64,000 bases of DNA, taken from contig JACKOH010000001.1 of the NCBI GenBank assembly GCA_024234395.1, forward strand, positions 1,073,001 through 1,137,000, given 5' to 3'. Source of the stretch: Pseudomonadales bacterium. Its GTDB lineage: Bacteria > Pseudomonadota > Gammaproteobacteria > Pseudomonadales > Pseudohongiellaceae. A program made the position numbers and the translations under genes. Below are positions 34,869-43,855 of the stretch, in pieces (within the stretch, counting starts at the first letter, position 1; each line of letters starts with the position of its first letter). The notes below the pieces were generated by a model, which did not search any database, was not told the origin of the DNA, and saw only the letters and a list, made by a program, of their open reading frames with translations.

Positions 34869-35147
34869 TCAGGCGGGCTCGCCGTCGGAACCGTTGGCCC
34901 TGGCGCCGTTGCTTCCATTGCTTCCGTGGCCGGAATCCAGGCTCTCTACTGGCTGAATATTGGCGGCGTGCAGGCCCTTGGGGCCCTCCACAGCGTCGAA
35001 GGAAACAAGTTGTCCAGCCTTGAGTGTCTTGTAACCTTCCATGCCAATGGCCGAGTAGTGAGCGAAGAGATCGTCACCGCCGTCGTCAGGAAGGATGAAG
35101 CCAAAACCCTTGGCGTTATTGAACCACTTAACTTGCCCTGTGCTCAT
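34869..35147 (-). CDS. cspD: Cold-shock domain protein, CspD-like
   Basis: A 92-residue single-stranded nucleic-acid binder. The cold-shock domain (1-66) has both RNP motifs, KGFGFI and DLFAHYS, preceded by GQVKWFNNA. A low-complexity Gly/Ser/Asn tail (about 68-92) extends it. Its position upstream of and divergent from clpS matches cspD of Pseudomonas and enterics, where the protein inhibits replication in stationary phase; function here is by analogy. ATG 35147 starts the conserved domain. Confidence 0.92.
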   Translation of the reverse strand: MSTGQVKWFNNAKGFGFILPDDGGDDLFAHYSAIGMEGYKTLKAGQLVSFDAVEGPKGLHAANIQPVESLDSGHGSNGSNGARANGSDGEPA

Positions 35148-35722
35148 GGCAATACCTCTGGGATACTTCTTATTATTTATAGTTATTATCAATAGTTAGC
35201 ACTATTGTTGAATACAGGAGAATCTATACAATATCTGCGGTGTCTTGTCAAAAATTCACGCGCTTCGCGCACCATTGAAAAGCACCCGTCGAGCAGCAAT
35301 AAAGCACCTGTCACGGAATCAGTTTTTCGCAAGGACCGGATGGTGCGATGTTGTCAGGCCAGGGAATCCGGGCCGGCTGGCCGTGAATTCCTGCCAGGTC
35401 GGAGGTGGAATGCAAAATATTCGCCGCCGGCCTGTGATAGAGCGCCGCTTAACCCGGTCGTTAGTCAGGTAAACTGGTCTGCCGGTGACCGGTTTGATCT
35501 GGCTGGGGCTCGACTGAGGAGCCTGCCCGATCAGACCGCGTTGAATCCAATCTGAAGCAGAGGTGCTCGAACGTGTTAAAGTGGGCAGCGGAAATCTGGT
35601 CCGGTCTTAGTATCCGCTGTCCAGGGTGCCACAAGCTTTCGGCAGGTGACGACCCACGACGACAGATACCAGACAGGTTAGGATTACTTACCGGGAATTA
35701 AAGGCAGTAGAGAGAGCGACAG
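35148..35722. other. Divergent intergenic region between cspD and clpS
   Basis: 575 bases. A hairpin (CAATAGT-TAGC-ACTATTG, 35190-35207) lies about 45 bases before the cspD start. Open frames of about 75-116 codons on the plus strand have no ribosome site or protein-like character. In related genomes icd commonly lies around here; none is present. Confidence 0.55.
35190..35207 (-). promoter_or_regulatory. Hairpin or operator upstream of cspD
   Basis: A perfect seven-base stem with a four-base loop in A+T-rich leader DNA, 43-60 bases before the cspD start. It could be an RNA structure in the leader or a dyad operator. Confidence 0.45.
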
Positions 35723-36055
35723 GTGGGACAACGGGATGCGAACGATGGGACAGGCCAGGACCCTGGTCTGGCGACGGAAACTGACAAGCCGAAACTGGCG
35801 CAGCCCCCGCTGTACAAAGTGGTACTGATCAACGACGACTACACGCCGATGGATTTCGTCGTGGATGTGCTGAGGGTGTTTTTCAACATGAACGTGGAGA
35901 AAGCTACCCAGGTTATGCTGAAGGTACACACTGAAGGCAAGGGCGTATGCGGCGTATTCAGCAAGGACGTGGCTGAATCCAAGGCCGCCCAGGTGAACGA
36001 TTATTCCAGAGAATGTGAACATCCGCTGCTGTGCAGCGTCGAAGTGGACAGATAG
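35723..36055 (+). CDS. clpS: ATP-dependent Clp protease adaptor ClpS
   Basis: Delivers N-end-rule substrates to ClpAP. The 110-residue protein has a flexible N-terminal tail (about 1-30) and the core YKVVLINDDYTPMDFVVDVL, whose NDD/TPM residues form the N-degron pocket, then HTEGKGVCGVF. The start is GTG 35723; the nearby ATG at 35745 is out of frame. clpA follows after 12 bases. Bpt and Aat, which make N-degrons, lie in the same neighbourhood. Confidence 0.96.
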   Translation: MGQRDANDGTGQDPGLATETDKPKLAQPPLYKVVLINDDYTPMDFVVDVLRVFFNMNVEKATQVMLKVHTEGKGVCGVFSKDVAESKAAQVNDYSRECEHPLLCSVEVDR

Positions 36056-36067
36056 TAGGTTTTTATC

Positions 36068-38371
36068 ATGCTAAGCAAGGACTTGGAAGCAACACTCAAT
36101 CAGGCATTCAAGGCGGCGCGGAAAAAACGTCATGAATTCATGACGGTAGAGCACTTACTTCTTGCCTTACTTGACAACGAGATGGCCTCTGAAGTGCTGT
36201 TGGCCTGTCGCGCCGATATCCCGCGCCTGAAAGGGGAACTGGCTGATTTCGTGGATGCCACCACCCCGCTTATCCCGGAAGGGGAGCCCGGTCGGGAAAC
36301 CCAGCCAACGCTGGGATTCCAGCGCGTCCTGCAAAGGGCGGTCTTTCATGTGCAGTCCTCCGGGAAAGCCGAGGTTACCGGCGCGAACGTGCTGGTTGCC
36401 ATCTTCAGTGAACAGGAAAGCCAGGCGGTCTACCTGCTCAAGCAACAGGATATCGCCCGGATCGATGTGGTGAACTACATCACCCATGGAATTTCCAAGG
36501 AGACTAACGGGTTCGGTAGCGAGGGCAGCGAGCCGGCACCGGAGCAGCAGGAATCCGAGGGCGCGCCCGGCGAGGCGGCCAGCAATCCGCTGGACAGCTA
36601 TGCCACCAACCTGAACAAATTGGCCGAAGCCGGCAAAATCGACCCCCTGATCGGGCGCGAGGATGAAGTTACGCGGGTGATCCAGGTGTTGAGCCGTCGC
36701 CGCAAGAACAACCCGCTGCTGGTAGGCGAATCAGGGGTCGGCAAAACTGCCGTGGCTGAAGGCCTGGCGCGCAAGATTGTGGAGGGCGATGTTCCGGAGG
36801 TGCTGAGTGAAAGTGTCATTTATGCGCTCGACCTCGGCACCCTGCTGGCCGGTACCAAGTATCGGGGTGATTTCGAGAAACGCTTCAAGGCCCTGCTGGC
36901 GGAACTGCGCAAGAACGAGCATGCCATCCTGTTTATCGACGAGATTCATACCATTATCGGTGCCGGAGCGGCCTCCGGTGGCGTGATGGATGCCTCGAAT
37001 CTGCTGAAACCGGCGCTGACTTCAGGCACCCTGCGCTGTCTCGGTTCCACAACTTACCAGGAATATCGCGGCATTTTCGACAAAGATCGCGCACTTTCGC
37101 GTCGCTTCCAGAAAATTGACGTGGATGAACCGGATGTGGAGACCACCTACAAGATTCTCAAAGGCCTGAAATCCCGGTTCGAGGAGCACCACGATCTGCG
37201 CTACTCGGACAAGGCCCTGAAGGCGGCCTCCGAACTGGCCGGCCGTTACATCAACGACCGTCATATGCCCGACAAGGCAATCGATGTGATCGATGAAGCA
37301 GGCGCCTTCCAGCGCCTGCAACCGCCCAGCCGACGCAAGAAACTGCTGCAGGCTGCGGATATGGAAAAAATCGTCGCCGCCATCGCCAGGATTCCCCCCA
37401 AACATGTATCGAGTTCCGATATCGATGCGCTCAAGAATCTGGAAACCAATCTCAAGCTGGTGGTTTTCGGGCAGGACGAGGCAATCGGGGCGCTGGGCTC
37501 GGCAATCAAACTGGCCCGCGCCGGTCTGCGGGAGGGCGAGAAGCCGATCGGCTCCTACCTGTTCGCCGGTCCCACCGGCGTGGGCAAGACGGAAGTCAGT
37601 CGCCAGCTGGCCAAGATCCTTGGTATCGAGCTGCTGCGCTTCGACATGTCGGAATACATGGAGCGGCATACGGTATCCCGTCTGATCGGCGCTCCGCCCG
37701 GTTACATTGGTTTCGACCAGGGTGGCCTGATGACCGAGGCGGTAACCAAGAATCCTCACTGCGTGTTGTTGCTGGACGAAATTGAAAAGGCTCATCCGGA
37801 TGTGTTCAACCTGCTGTTGCAGGTGATGGATCACGGTACCCTGACCGATAACAATGGCCGCAAGGCGGATTTCCGCAACGTGATCCTGATTATGACCACC
37901 AATGCCGGAGCGCAGGAAATGTCGCGTCCCTCGATCGGCTTTACCCAGCAGGATCACAGCTCGGATGGCATGGAAGTGATCCGGAAATCCTTTACGCCCG
38001 AGTTCCGTAACCGTCTCGACGCCATTATTCAGTTCGGGGCGCTGAAACCGGAAACCATTCGCACCGTGGTAGACAAGTTCCTGGTCGAGCTGCAGGTGCA
38101 ACTGGATGAAAAGAATGTCCAGATGCATGTGGACGATATTGCCATGGACTGGTTTGTGAAGCATGGTTACAGTGAAAGCATGGGTGCCAGGCCGATGGCG
38201 CGACTGGTACAGGAGAAACTGAAAAAGCCGCTGGCGGAAGAGATCCTGTTTGGATCGCTGGCAGAAAACGGTGGCGATATTTACGTCACCGTCAGAGACG
38301 ACGAGATTGCCCTCGAATTCACGGCGCGGGAAAAACGCCAGAAGCAGAAAGCCTTGTCAGGAAGCGATTGA
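36068..38371 (+). CDS. clpA: ATP-dependent Clp protease ATP-binding subunit ClpA
   Basis: AAA+ unfoldase that feeds proteins to ClpP. The 767 residues comprise an N-domain (1-145), a linker rich in Glu/Pro/Ser, the D1 AAA module with Walker A GESGVGKTAVAEGL and Walker B ILFIDEIHTIIG, and the D2 module with GPTGVGKTEVSRQL and VLLLDEIEKAHPD. The C-terminal sensor-2 GARPMARLVQ follows. The length is standard. Co-transcribed with clpS. Confidence 0.98.
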   Translation: MLSKDLEATLNQAFKAARKKRHEFMTVEHLLLALLDNEMASEVLLACRADIPRLKGELADFVDATTPLIPEGEPGRETQPTLGFQRVLQRAVFHVQSSGKAEVTGANVLVAIFSEQESQAVYLLKQQDIARIDVVNYITHGISKETNGFGSEGSEPAPEQQESEGAPGEAASNPLDSYATNLNKLAEAGKIDPLIGREDEVTRVIQVLSRRRKNNPLLVGESGVGKTAVAEGLARKIVEGDVPEVLSESVIYALDLGTLLAGTKYRGDFEKRFKALLAELRKNEHAILFIDEIHTIIGAGAASGGVMDASNLLKPALTSGTLRCLGSTTYQEYRGIFDKDRALSRRFQKIDVDEPDVETTYKILKGLKSRFEEHHDLRYSDKALKAASELAGRYINDRHMPDKAIDVIDEAGAFQRLQPPSRRKKLLQAADMEKIVAAIARIPPKHVSSSDIDALKNLETNLKLVVFGQDEAIGALGSAIKLARAGLREGEKPIGSYLFAGPTGVGKTEVSRQLAKILGIELLRFDMSEYMERHTVSRLIGAPPGYIGFDQGGLMTEAVTKNPHCVLLLDEIEKAHPDVFNLLLQVMDHGTLTDNNGRKADFRNVILIMTTNAGAQEMSRPSIGFTQQDHSSDGMEVIRKSFTPEFRNRLDAIIQFGALKPETIRTVVDKFLVELQVQLDEKNVQMHVDDIAMDWFVKHGYSESMGARPMARLVQEKLKKPLAEEILFGSLAENGGDIYVTVRDDEIALEFTAREKRQKQKALSGSD

Positions 38372-38402
38372 ACGGAGTCCGCGGCGGATGATCGACTCCG
38401 TT
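38371..38402. terminator. Hairpin between convergent clpA and infA
   Basis: Nine-base perfect stem AACGGAGTC (38371-38379)/GACTCCGTT (38394-38402) immediately after the clpA stop. It has no long T-run on either side, so it is a weak or factor-dependent terminator candidate. Confidence 0.55.
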
Positions 38403-38415
38403 GAGGTGATCGGGG

Positions 38416-38634
38416 TTACCTGGCGCGGTAGGTGATGCGACCCTTGGTCAGGTCGTAAGGAGTGAGTTCCACTCTGACGTGGTCACCGGTAAGAATTCGG
38501 ATATAGTTCTTGCGCATCTTGCCGGAAATATGTGCGGTCACGACGTGGCCGTTTTCCAGTTTTACCCGGAACATGGTATTGGGAAGGGTCTCGACAACTT
38601 CGCCTTCCATTTCAATTTGATCTTCCTTCGCCAT
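38416..38634 (-). CDS. infA: Translation initiation factor IF-1
   Basis: A 72-residue S1/OB-fold factor that binds the ribosomal A site with IF-2 and IF-3. MAKEDQIEMEGEVVETLPN and KMRKNYIRILTGDHVRVELTPYDL are near-universal. ATG 38634 is the conserved start. It stands alone between clpA (convergent) and bpt (same strand). Confidence 0.98.
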   Translation of the reverse strand: MAKEDQIEMEGEVVETLPNTMFRVKLENGHVVTAHISGKMRKNYIRILTGDHVRVELTPYDLTKGRITYRAR

Positions 38635-38750
38635 TAAAGAGTCCGCTGTGTGGAATGTGGGCCGCATTGTGCCTGATTTTCACCAGCTTGGCAAAGCGTT
38701 GCTCCCGGTTCGTTGCTGTGGCAGTGACTGGCAGCGTGCCCCGATTACCT

Positions 38751-39470
38751 TCACGCGAGTCTGATCCAGCGACCCTTCACGAACATCTCCAGAGGTCGGT
38801 AGGTGCTCTTGTAACTCATTTTTGGACAGTCTTTAACCCAGTAGCCCAGGTACAGGAAGGGCAGTTGCATGGATCTGGCTCGCTGGATCTGCCAGAGAAT
38901 GACAAAATTACCCAGTGAGCGCCGGTTCTGCTCCGGATCGTAAAAGGTGTAAACCGCGGAGAGACCATGCTGCAACTGATCGACTACCGATACCGCCAGC
39001 AGCCGATCCTGCTCATAAAACTCGAAGAAACGGGTGCCTTCGGGTCTGACCGAGATAAAGGACACGTATTGTTCGGGGTTGGGCGGATGCATATCCCCGT
39101 CGGCATGCCGCCGGTTGATATAGTCACAATAAAGCCGATAGGCCTCGGGGCGATCGACGCTGCTGCTTTCCCGGACCTCCAGGTCGGCATTGCGATTAAG
39201 AATGCGTCGGTGGCGGCGGCTGAAACGAAAATCGTTAACCAGGATCCGGGTCGATATGCAGGACTGACAGCCTTCACAGTCCGGCTTGTAAATGTGTGAA
39301 CCGCTGCGGCGGAAACCCCGTTCGGAAAGTTGTGAATTGATTGAAGCGGTCACTTTGACTTCCGGATCCACGAACAGGGTCGAGGCCAGCCGACCACGCA
39401 GGTAGCTGCAATCGTGAGGAGCGGTACGAAACAACCGTACCGATCTGACTGCTTTGGATTCAGAGTTCAT
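38751..39470 (-). CDS. bpt: Aspartate/glutamate leucyltransferase
   Basis: Adds leucine to proteins with N-terminal Asp or Glu, marking them for ClpS-ClpAP. The 239-residue protein shows the N-terminal cysteine-rich YKPDCEGCQSCISTRI segment, the FRFSRRHRRILNRN region and the C-terminal FLYLGYWVKDCPKMSYKS. ATG 39470 is preferred; it lies just inside the end of aat (11-base overlap), and a longer frame to 39539 is not conserved-looking. Confidence 0.95.
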   Translation of the reverse strand: MNSESKAVRSVRLFRTAPHDCSYLRGRLASTLFVDPEVKVTASINSQLSERGFRRSGSHIYKPDCEGCQSCISTRILVNDFRFSRRHRRILNRNADLEVRESSSVDRPEAYRLYCDYINRRHADGDMHPPNPEQYVSFISVRPEGTRFFEFYEQDRLLAVSVVDQLQHGLSAVYTFYDPEQNRRSLGNFVILWQIQRARSMQLPFLYLGYWVKDCPKMSYKSTYRPLEMFVKGRWIRLA

Positions 39471-40188
39471 TGCCTGGTTCACTCTCCGCCTGCCATGGTT
39501 CCGGTTCCGGCCAGTAACAGGGCCGGCTGTGACCGTCAATCAGCCTGTCCAGCAGTTCCGTGAACCGGCGCCGGGGAATTTCGCGGGCGCCCAGGCTGGC
39601 CAGGTGGGCTGAAGCGACCTGACAGTCAATCAAACCGTAGCCCCATTTTCGCAAGTGTTCCACCAGAAAAACCAGTGCTACTTTCGAACTATTTGAACTG
39701 CTGCTGAACATGGATTCGCCAAAAAACACCTGCCCAAGGGCCAGCCCGTAAAGTCCGCCGACCAGGCGCTCACCCTCCCAGGCCTCGACCGAATGGGCGA
39801 TGCCAAGTCCGTGCAGTCGCTGGTAGGCTGCTTTCAGTTCGCTGGTGATCCAGGTGCCTTCACTCCTGCCCCGGACCGAGCCGCAGGCGTTGATAACACC
39901 GCTGAAGTTCTGGTCCATGGTCAGTCGGAACGGCTGTTGGCGCAGCAGTTTCCGCAGGCTGCGGGAGACGTGAAGTTCAGCAGGGAACAGCACCATGCGC
40001 GGGTCGGGTGACCACCACAGGATCGGCTGGCCGGCTTCATACCAGGGAAATATTCCGTGCTGATAAGCGTGCACCAGCCAGCCGGGAGTCAGGTCGCCGC
40101 CGACTGCCAGCAGCCCGTTGGGATCGGTCAGCGCCGTGTCCACTGCGGGAAAACCGATTGCATCCGGGTCCAGCCAGGAAAGTGGCAT
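39460..40188 (-). CDS. aat: Leucyl/phenylalanyl-tRNA--protein transferase
   Basis: Transfers Leu or Phe to proteins starting with Lys or Arg, the other branch of the bacterial N-degron pathway. The 242-residue length is usual. Visible are PNGLLAVGGDLTPGWLVHAY, GIFPWYEAGQPILWWSPDPR, VEAWEGERLVGGLYGLALG and FFGESMFS. The gene overlaps bpt and is adjacent to clpSA, so the whole pathway is in one locus. Confidence 0.97.
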   Translation of the reverse strand: MPLSWLDPDAIGFPAVDTALTDPNGLLAVGGDLTPGWLVHAYQHGIFPWYEAGQPILWWSPDPRMVLFPAELHVSRSLRKLLRQQPFRLTMDQNFSGVINACGSVRGRSEGTWITSELKAAYQRLHGLGIAHSVEAWEGERLVGGLYGLALGQVFFGESMFSSSSNSSKVALVFLVEHLRKWGYGLIDCQVASAHLASLGAREIPRRRFTELLDRLIDGHSRPCYWPEPEPWQAESEPGNEL

Positions 40189-40213
40189 GAGTCAGGCGGC
40201 CGCCGAGCGATAC

Positions 40214-41164
40214 TCAGTTAGCGTCGAGGAATTTTTCGGCATCCAGGGCAGCCATGCAGCCGAAGCCGGCACTGGTTACCGCCTGCCGGTACACATGGTC
40301 GGCGATATCACCGGCGGCAAACACGCCGTCCACGCTGGTGCGGGTGGCATTACCGTCGATTCCGCTATGGATCTTCACATAGCCATTGTGCATGTCCAGC
40401 TGGCCCTGGAAGATGGCTGAATTGGGCACATGGCCAATGGCAATGAATACACCGTCCACGCTCAGGGAGGTGGTTGCGCCGCTGCTCACATGCTGGATCC
40501 GGATGCCGGTTACCCCCATGTCGTCGCCGGTTACCTCATCGAGCACATGGTCCCATTGGAGGCTGATCTTGCCGGCCTCGACTTTCTCGAACAGCTTGCT
40601 CTGGAGGATTTTTTCGGCCCGCAGGCTGTTGCGGCGATGGACCAGGGTGACATGGGAGGCGATGTTGGCCAGATACAGGGCTTCCTCGACAGCCGTGTTG
40701 CCACCCCCGATCACAGCCACCGGCTTGTTGCGGTAGAAAAATCCGTCGCAGGTGGCGCAGGCGCTGACGCCCCGCCCCATGAAGGCCTGCTCCGATTCCA
40801 GGCCCAGGTACTGGGCCGAGGCGCCGGTCGCAATAATCAGCGCATCACAACTGTAGGTGCCACTGTCGCCTTCCAGCCGAAACGGCCGTTGGCTCAGTTC
40901 GACTTTGTTGATATGATCGAAAATAATCTTAGATTCAAAACGTTCCGCATGTTTTTTCATGCGCTCCATCAGGTCAGGACCCTGCAAACCTTCGATATCT
41001 CCCGGCCAGTTGTCTACGTCAGTGGTAGTGGTCAGTTGCCCGCCTTGCTGAATACCGGTAATAACCACCGGCTCAAGATTGGCCCGGGCGGCATAGATGG
41101 ATGCCGTGTAACCGGCCGGACCGGAACCGAGAATGATGAGGCGGTGGTGCTGAATGTCAGTCAT
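40214..41164 (-). CDS. trxB: Thioredoxin-disulfide reductase
   Basis: Flavoprotein that reduces thioredoxin with NADPH. The 316-residue low-Mr form shows the FAD motif LIILGSGPAGYTASIYAAR and the redox CATCDGFFYRN motif. The NADPH motif AVIGGGNTAVEEALYLA and C-terminal VFAAGDIADHVYRQAVTSAG complete it. It is read toward aat with a 25-base gap and is divergent from ftsK by 283 bases. Confidence 0.97.
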   Translation of the reverse strand: MTDIQHHRLIILGSGPAGYTASIYAARANLEPVVITGIQQGGQLTTTTDVDNWPGDIEGLQGPDLMERMKKHAERFESKIIFDHINKVELSQRPFRLEGDSGTYSCDALIIATGASAQYLGLESEQAFMGRGVSACATCDGFFYRNKPVAVIGGGNTAVEEALYLANIASHVTLVHRRNSLRAEKILQSKLFEKVEAGKISLQWDHVLDEVTGDDMGVTGIRIQHVSSGATTSLSVDGVFIAIGHVPNSAIFQGQLDMHNGYVKIHSGIDGNATRTSVDGVFAAGDIADHVYRQAVTSAGFGCMAALDAEKFLDAN

Positions 41165-41447
41165 AGCAGAGTCCTGTTGTGATGCCTGGAGATGGTCCTG
41201 CCTGGAAACGATGGCGGCAGCCTGTCAGACCCGGGGGTGGTCGGACGGCGCCTATTCTACCTGTTTTCGGCAGCCATGGCAGACCCGGCAGGGACGGATA
41301 TCCAACGCCCTGGCGCAGATTCCCGGAGCGGTCGCAGCAGTCCGCACCTTTAACAATTCGCCGCCAGCAGCCGTTAACATTTTGATAGAATGGAGCGCGG
41401 TTAAGCGTTCCTGCGCCAATATTTAACTGGTTGAAAAGTAAAGAGTT

Positions 41448-43778
41448 ATGAAAACGGCAAAAACCGCCAAGCAGCAAGACGAGACCAGCCACCTGATGCA
41501 GAGGCTGATGCGGGAGGGAATGCTGATCGTTTATTTCCTCACCGGACTGTTCCTGCTCATTGCCCTGCTTACCTATTCCCCCAACGACCCTGGCTTCACC
41601 ACCACCGGCAATGGTGAGGACATCTACAACGCAGTGGGCAGTTACGGTGCCTGGCTGGCGGATTTTCTGCTCTATCTGTTTGGCTACTTTGCCTACCTGT
41701 TTCCGGCCTTTCTGGCCTATCAGGCGTATCGATCCTTTCACGAGAGCGAGTTGGAAAAGGGTTTTTCCTGGTCGCTGTTCGCCCTGAAGATGGCAGGCTT
41801 TCTGCTGGTGATCCTCTCGACCTGCGGTCTGGCCACGCTGCACATGGCCACCGGAGCACCGGAGTCGTTCAGCGCCGGCGGGATCATCGGCTCGCTGGTA
41901 GCCGACCTGTCGGTGCCGGTGTTTGCAATACTGGGAGCGACGCTGCTGCTCATTGCCGTGTTCCTGTTCGGCCTGACCATCACCGCGGAAATTTCCTGGC
42001 TGCAGGTGATCGACGGACTGGGTGCGTTGACACTTGGTTCCATTAGCTCGTTTACCGGGTATCTGCGACGCTGGCGCGAGGAGCGTCAGAAGGAATCGGC
42101 GGTCCGCAGCATGGTCGAATCCCGCAAGCGACAGTTGACCAGCCACATGGCCAAGGAAAAGAAACGCGTACCTCCCACCATACAGGCCCCGGTGCGCACC
42201 AAAGCCGAACCGAGCAAGCGGGTGGAAAAGGAAAAGCAGGGCAGGCTGTTTCCCGCCTCGTCGGTCAAGGAACTGCCCGGATTGAGCCTGCTGGATCCCT
42301 GGCAGGAAAATGCCGAGAGCGGCTTTTCCAAGGAATCCCTGGAAGCCATGTCGAAGCTGCTGGAAATAAAGCTGAAGGATTTCGGCATCGATATCGAAGT
42401 GACCGCGGTCAATCCCGGTCCGGTTATTACCCGCTTCGAAGTGCAACCGGCGCCCGGCATCAAAGTGAGCCGCATTACCAACCTGGTCAAGGACCTGGCC
42501 CGGTCGCTGGCCGTGGTCAGTGTGCGGGTAGTGGAGGTGATCCCCGGCAAGACCGTTATCGGTATCGAAATTCCCAACGAGAATCGCGAAGTTATCCAGT
42601 TCAGCCAGGTTCTGGCATCGACCGAATTTGACAAGGCGCATTCGCCGTTGAGCCTGGCACTGGGGCACGACATTGTCGGCAAACCGGTCATTGTCGACCT
42701 GGCCAAGATGCCTCACCTGCTGGTGGCCGGGACCACCGGGTCTGGTAAGTCGGTGGGCATTAACGCGATGATTCTCAGCATGCTGTTCAAGTCGACCCCC
42801 GACCAGGTGCGCATGATCATGATCGACCCCAAGATGCTGGAACTATCGGTCTACGATGGGATTCCACATCTGCTGACGCCGGTGATAACCGACATGAAAG
42901 ATGCCGCTAACGGCCTGCGCTGGTGCGTGGCGGAAATGGAGCGACGTTACAAGCTGATGTCGCAACTGGGGGTACGCAATCTTGCCGGCTTCAACAAGAA
43001 GGTTCAGGAGGCCGCCAAGCTTGGCAAGCCGATTCTGGATCCTCTGTGGCGGCCGGATCCGCTGATTCTGGAGGAGGAACAGTCGCCCGCGGAGCTGGAA
43101 CCGTTGCCCTGTATCGTGGTGGTGGTGGACGAACTGGCGGACATGATGATGGTGGTCGGCAAGAAAGTGGAAGAGCTGATCGCCCGTATTGCACAGAAGG
43201 CCAGGGCCGCCGGCATCCACCTGATCCTTGCTACCCAGCGCCCCTCGGTGGATGTGCTGACCGGCCTGATCAAGGCCAATATTCCCACCCGGCTGGCCTT
43301 TATGGTGCAGTCCAAGGTGGACTCCCGAACCATCCTCGGTGAGGGCGGGGCGGAACAACTGCTGGGCCATGGCGACATGCTGCTGCTGCCACCAGGCGGC
43401 GGCGTTGCGACCCGTGTTCATGGCGCCTTCGTCAGTGACGAGGAAGTCCATCGCGTGGTGGCTGACTGGAAACAGCGCGGCGACCCGGTCTATGTCACTG
43501 AAATCACCGCGGGAGTCGATGAACAGGATCTGGGCATGGGCGGCGGCGGCAATGCCGGTGGCGGCGATGGCGAAGAAGACGACGCGCTGTATGACGAGGC
43601 GGTCCGGTTTGTGACAGAAAGCCGCAAGGCGTCCATCTCCGCGGTACAACGTAAGTTGCGGGTCGGCTACAACCGTGCTGCGCGGATGATCGAAACCATG
43701 GAGGCTGCCGGCGTAGTATCGGAAATGAACAGTAACGGCAGCCGTGAGGTTATCGCCCCGCCACCGCCGAGAGGCTGA
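41448..43778 (+). CDS. ftsK: DNA translocase FtsK
   Basis: Septal ring DNA pump that clears chromosome termini and activates XerCD at dif. Of 776 residues, 1-190 hold four or five membrane segments. A short charged linker (about 205-275) follows; it is much shorter than in E. coli, as is usual outside enterics. The motor has Walker A LVAGTTGSGKSVGINAMIL and Walker B CIVVVVDELADMMMV. The C-terminal gamma winged helix is KASISAVQRKLRVGYNRAAR. lolA and rarA follow. Confidence 0.97.
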   Translation: MKTAKTAKQQDETSHLMQRLMREGMLIVYFLTGLFLLIALLTYSPNDPGFTTTGNGEDIYNAVGSYGAWLADFLLYLFGYFAYLFPAFLAYQAYRSFHESELEKGFSWSLFALKMAGFLLVILSTCGLATLHMATGAPESFSAGGIIGSLVADLSVPVFAILGATLLLIAVFLFGLTITAEISWLQVIDGLGALTLGSISSFTGYLRRWREERQKESAVRSMVESRKRQLTSHMAKEKKRVPPTIQAPVRTKAEPSKRVEKEKQGRLFPASSVKELPGLSLLDPWQENAESGFSKESLEAMSKLLEIKLKDFGIDIEVTAVNPGPVITRFEVQPAPGIKVSRITNLVKDLARSLAVVSVRVVEVIPGKTVIGIEIPNENREVIQFSQVLASTEFDKAHSPLSLALGHDIVGKPVIVDLAKMPHLLVAGTTGSGKSVGINAMILSMLFKSTPDQVRMIMIDPKMLELSVYDGIPHLLTPVITDMKDAANGLRWCVAEMERRYKLMSQLGVRNLAGFNKKVQEAAKLGKPILDPLWRPDPLILEEEQSPAELEPLPCIVVVVDELADMMMVVGKKVEELIARIAQKARAAGIHLILATQRPSVDVLTGLIKANIPTRLAFMVQSKVDSRTILGEGGAEQLLGHGDMLLLPPGGGVATRVHGAFVSDEEVHRVVADWKQRGDPVYVTEITAGVDEQDLGMGGGGNAGGGDGEEDDALYDEAVRFVTESRKASISAVQRKLRVGYNRAARMIETMEAAGVVSEMNSNGSREVIAPPPPRG

Positions 43779-43855
43779 TTCCCTCACCAGGCGCCGGGGT
43801 TACCGTCCTGTGGCTGCCAGGTGGACCGCAACGATTTTCATTGATGAACTGACAT

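Noticed and set aside
35205..35555. Plus-strand open frames of 75-116 codons upstream of clpS
   Set aside because: No Shine-Dalgarno, arginine- and serine-rich random composition, overlapping one another in different frames.
37022..38164. 380-codon open frame antisense to clpA
   Set aside because: Shadow of the high-GC clpA reading frame; ClpA motifs on the plus strand are unambiguous.
41157..42716. 519-codon open frame antisense to ftsK
   Set aside because: Gln/His/Gly-rich shadow of the ftsK frame; it also crosses the ftsK promoter.
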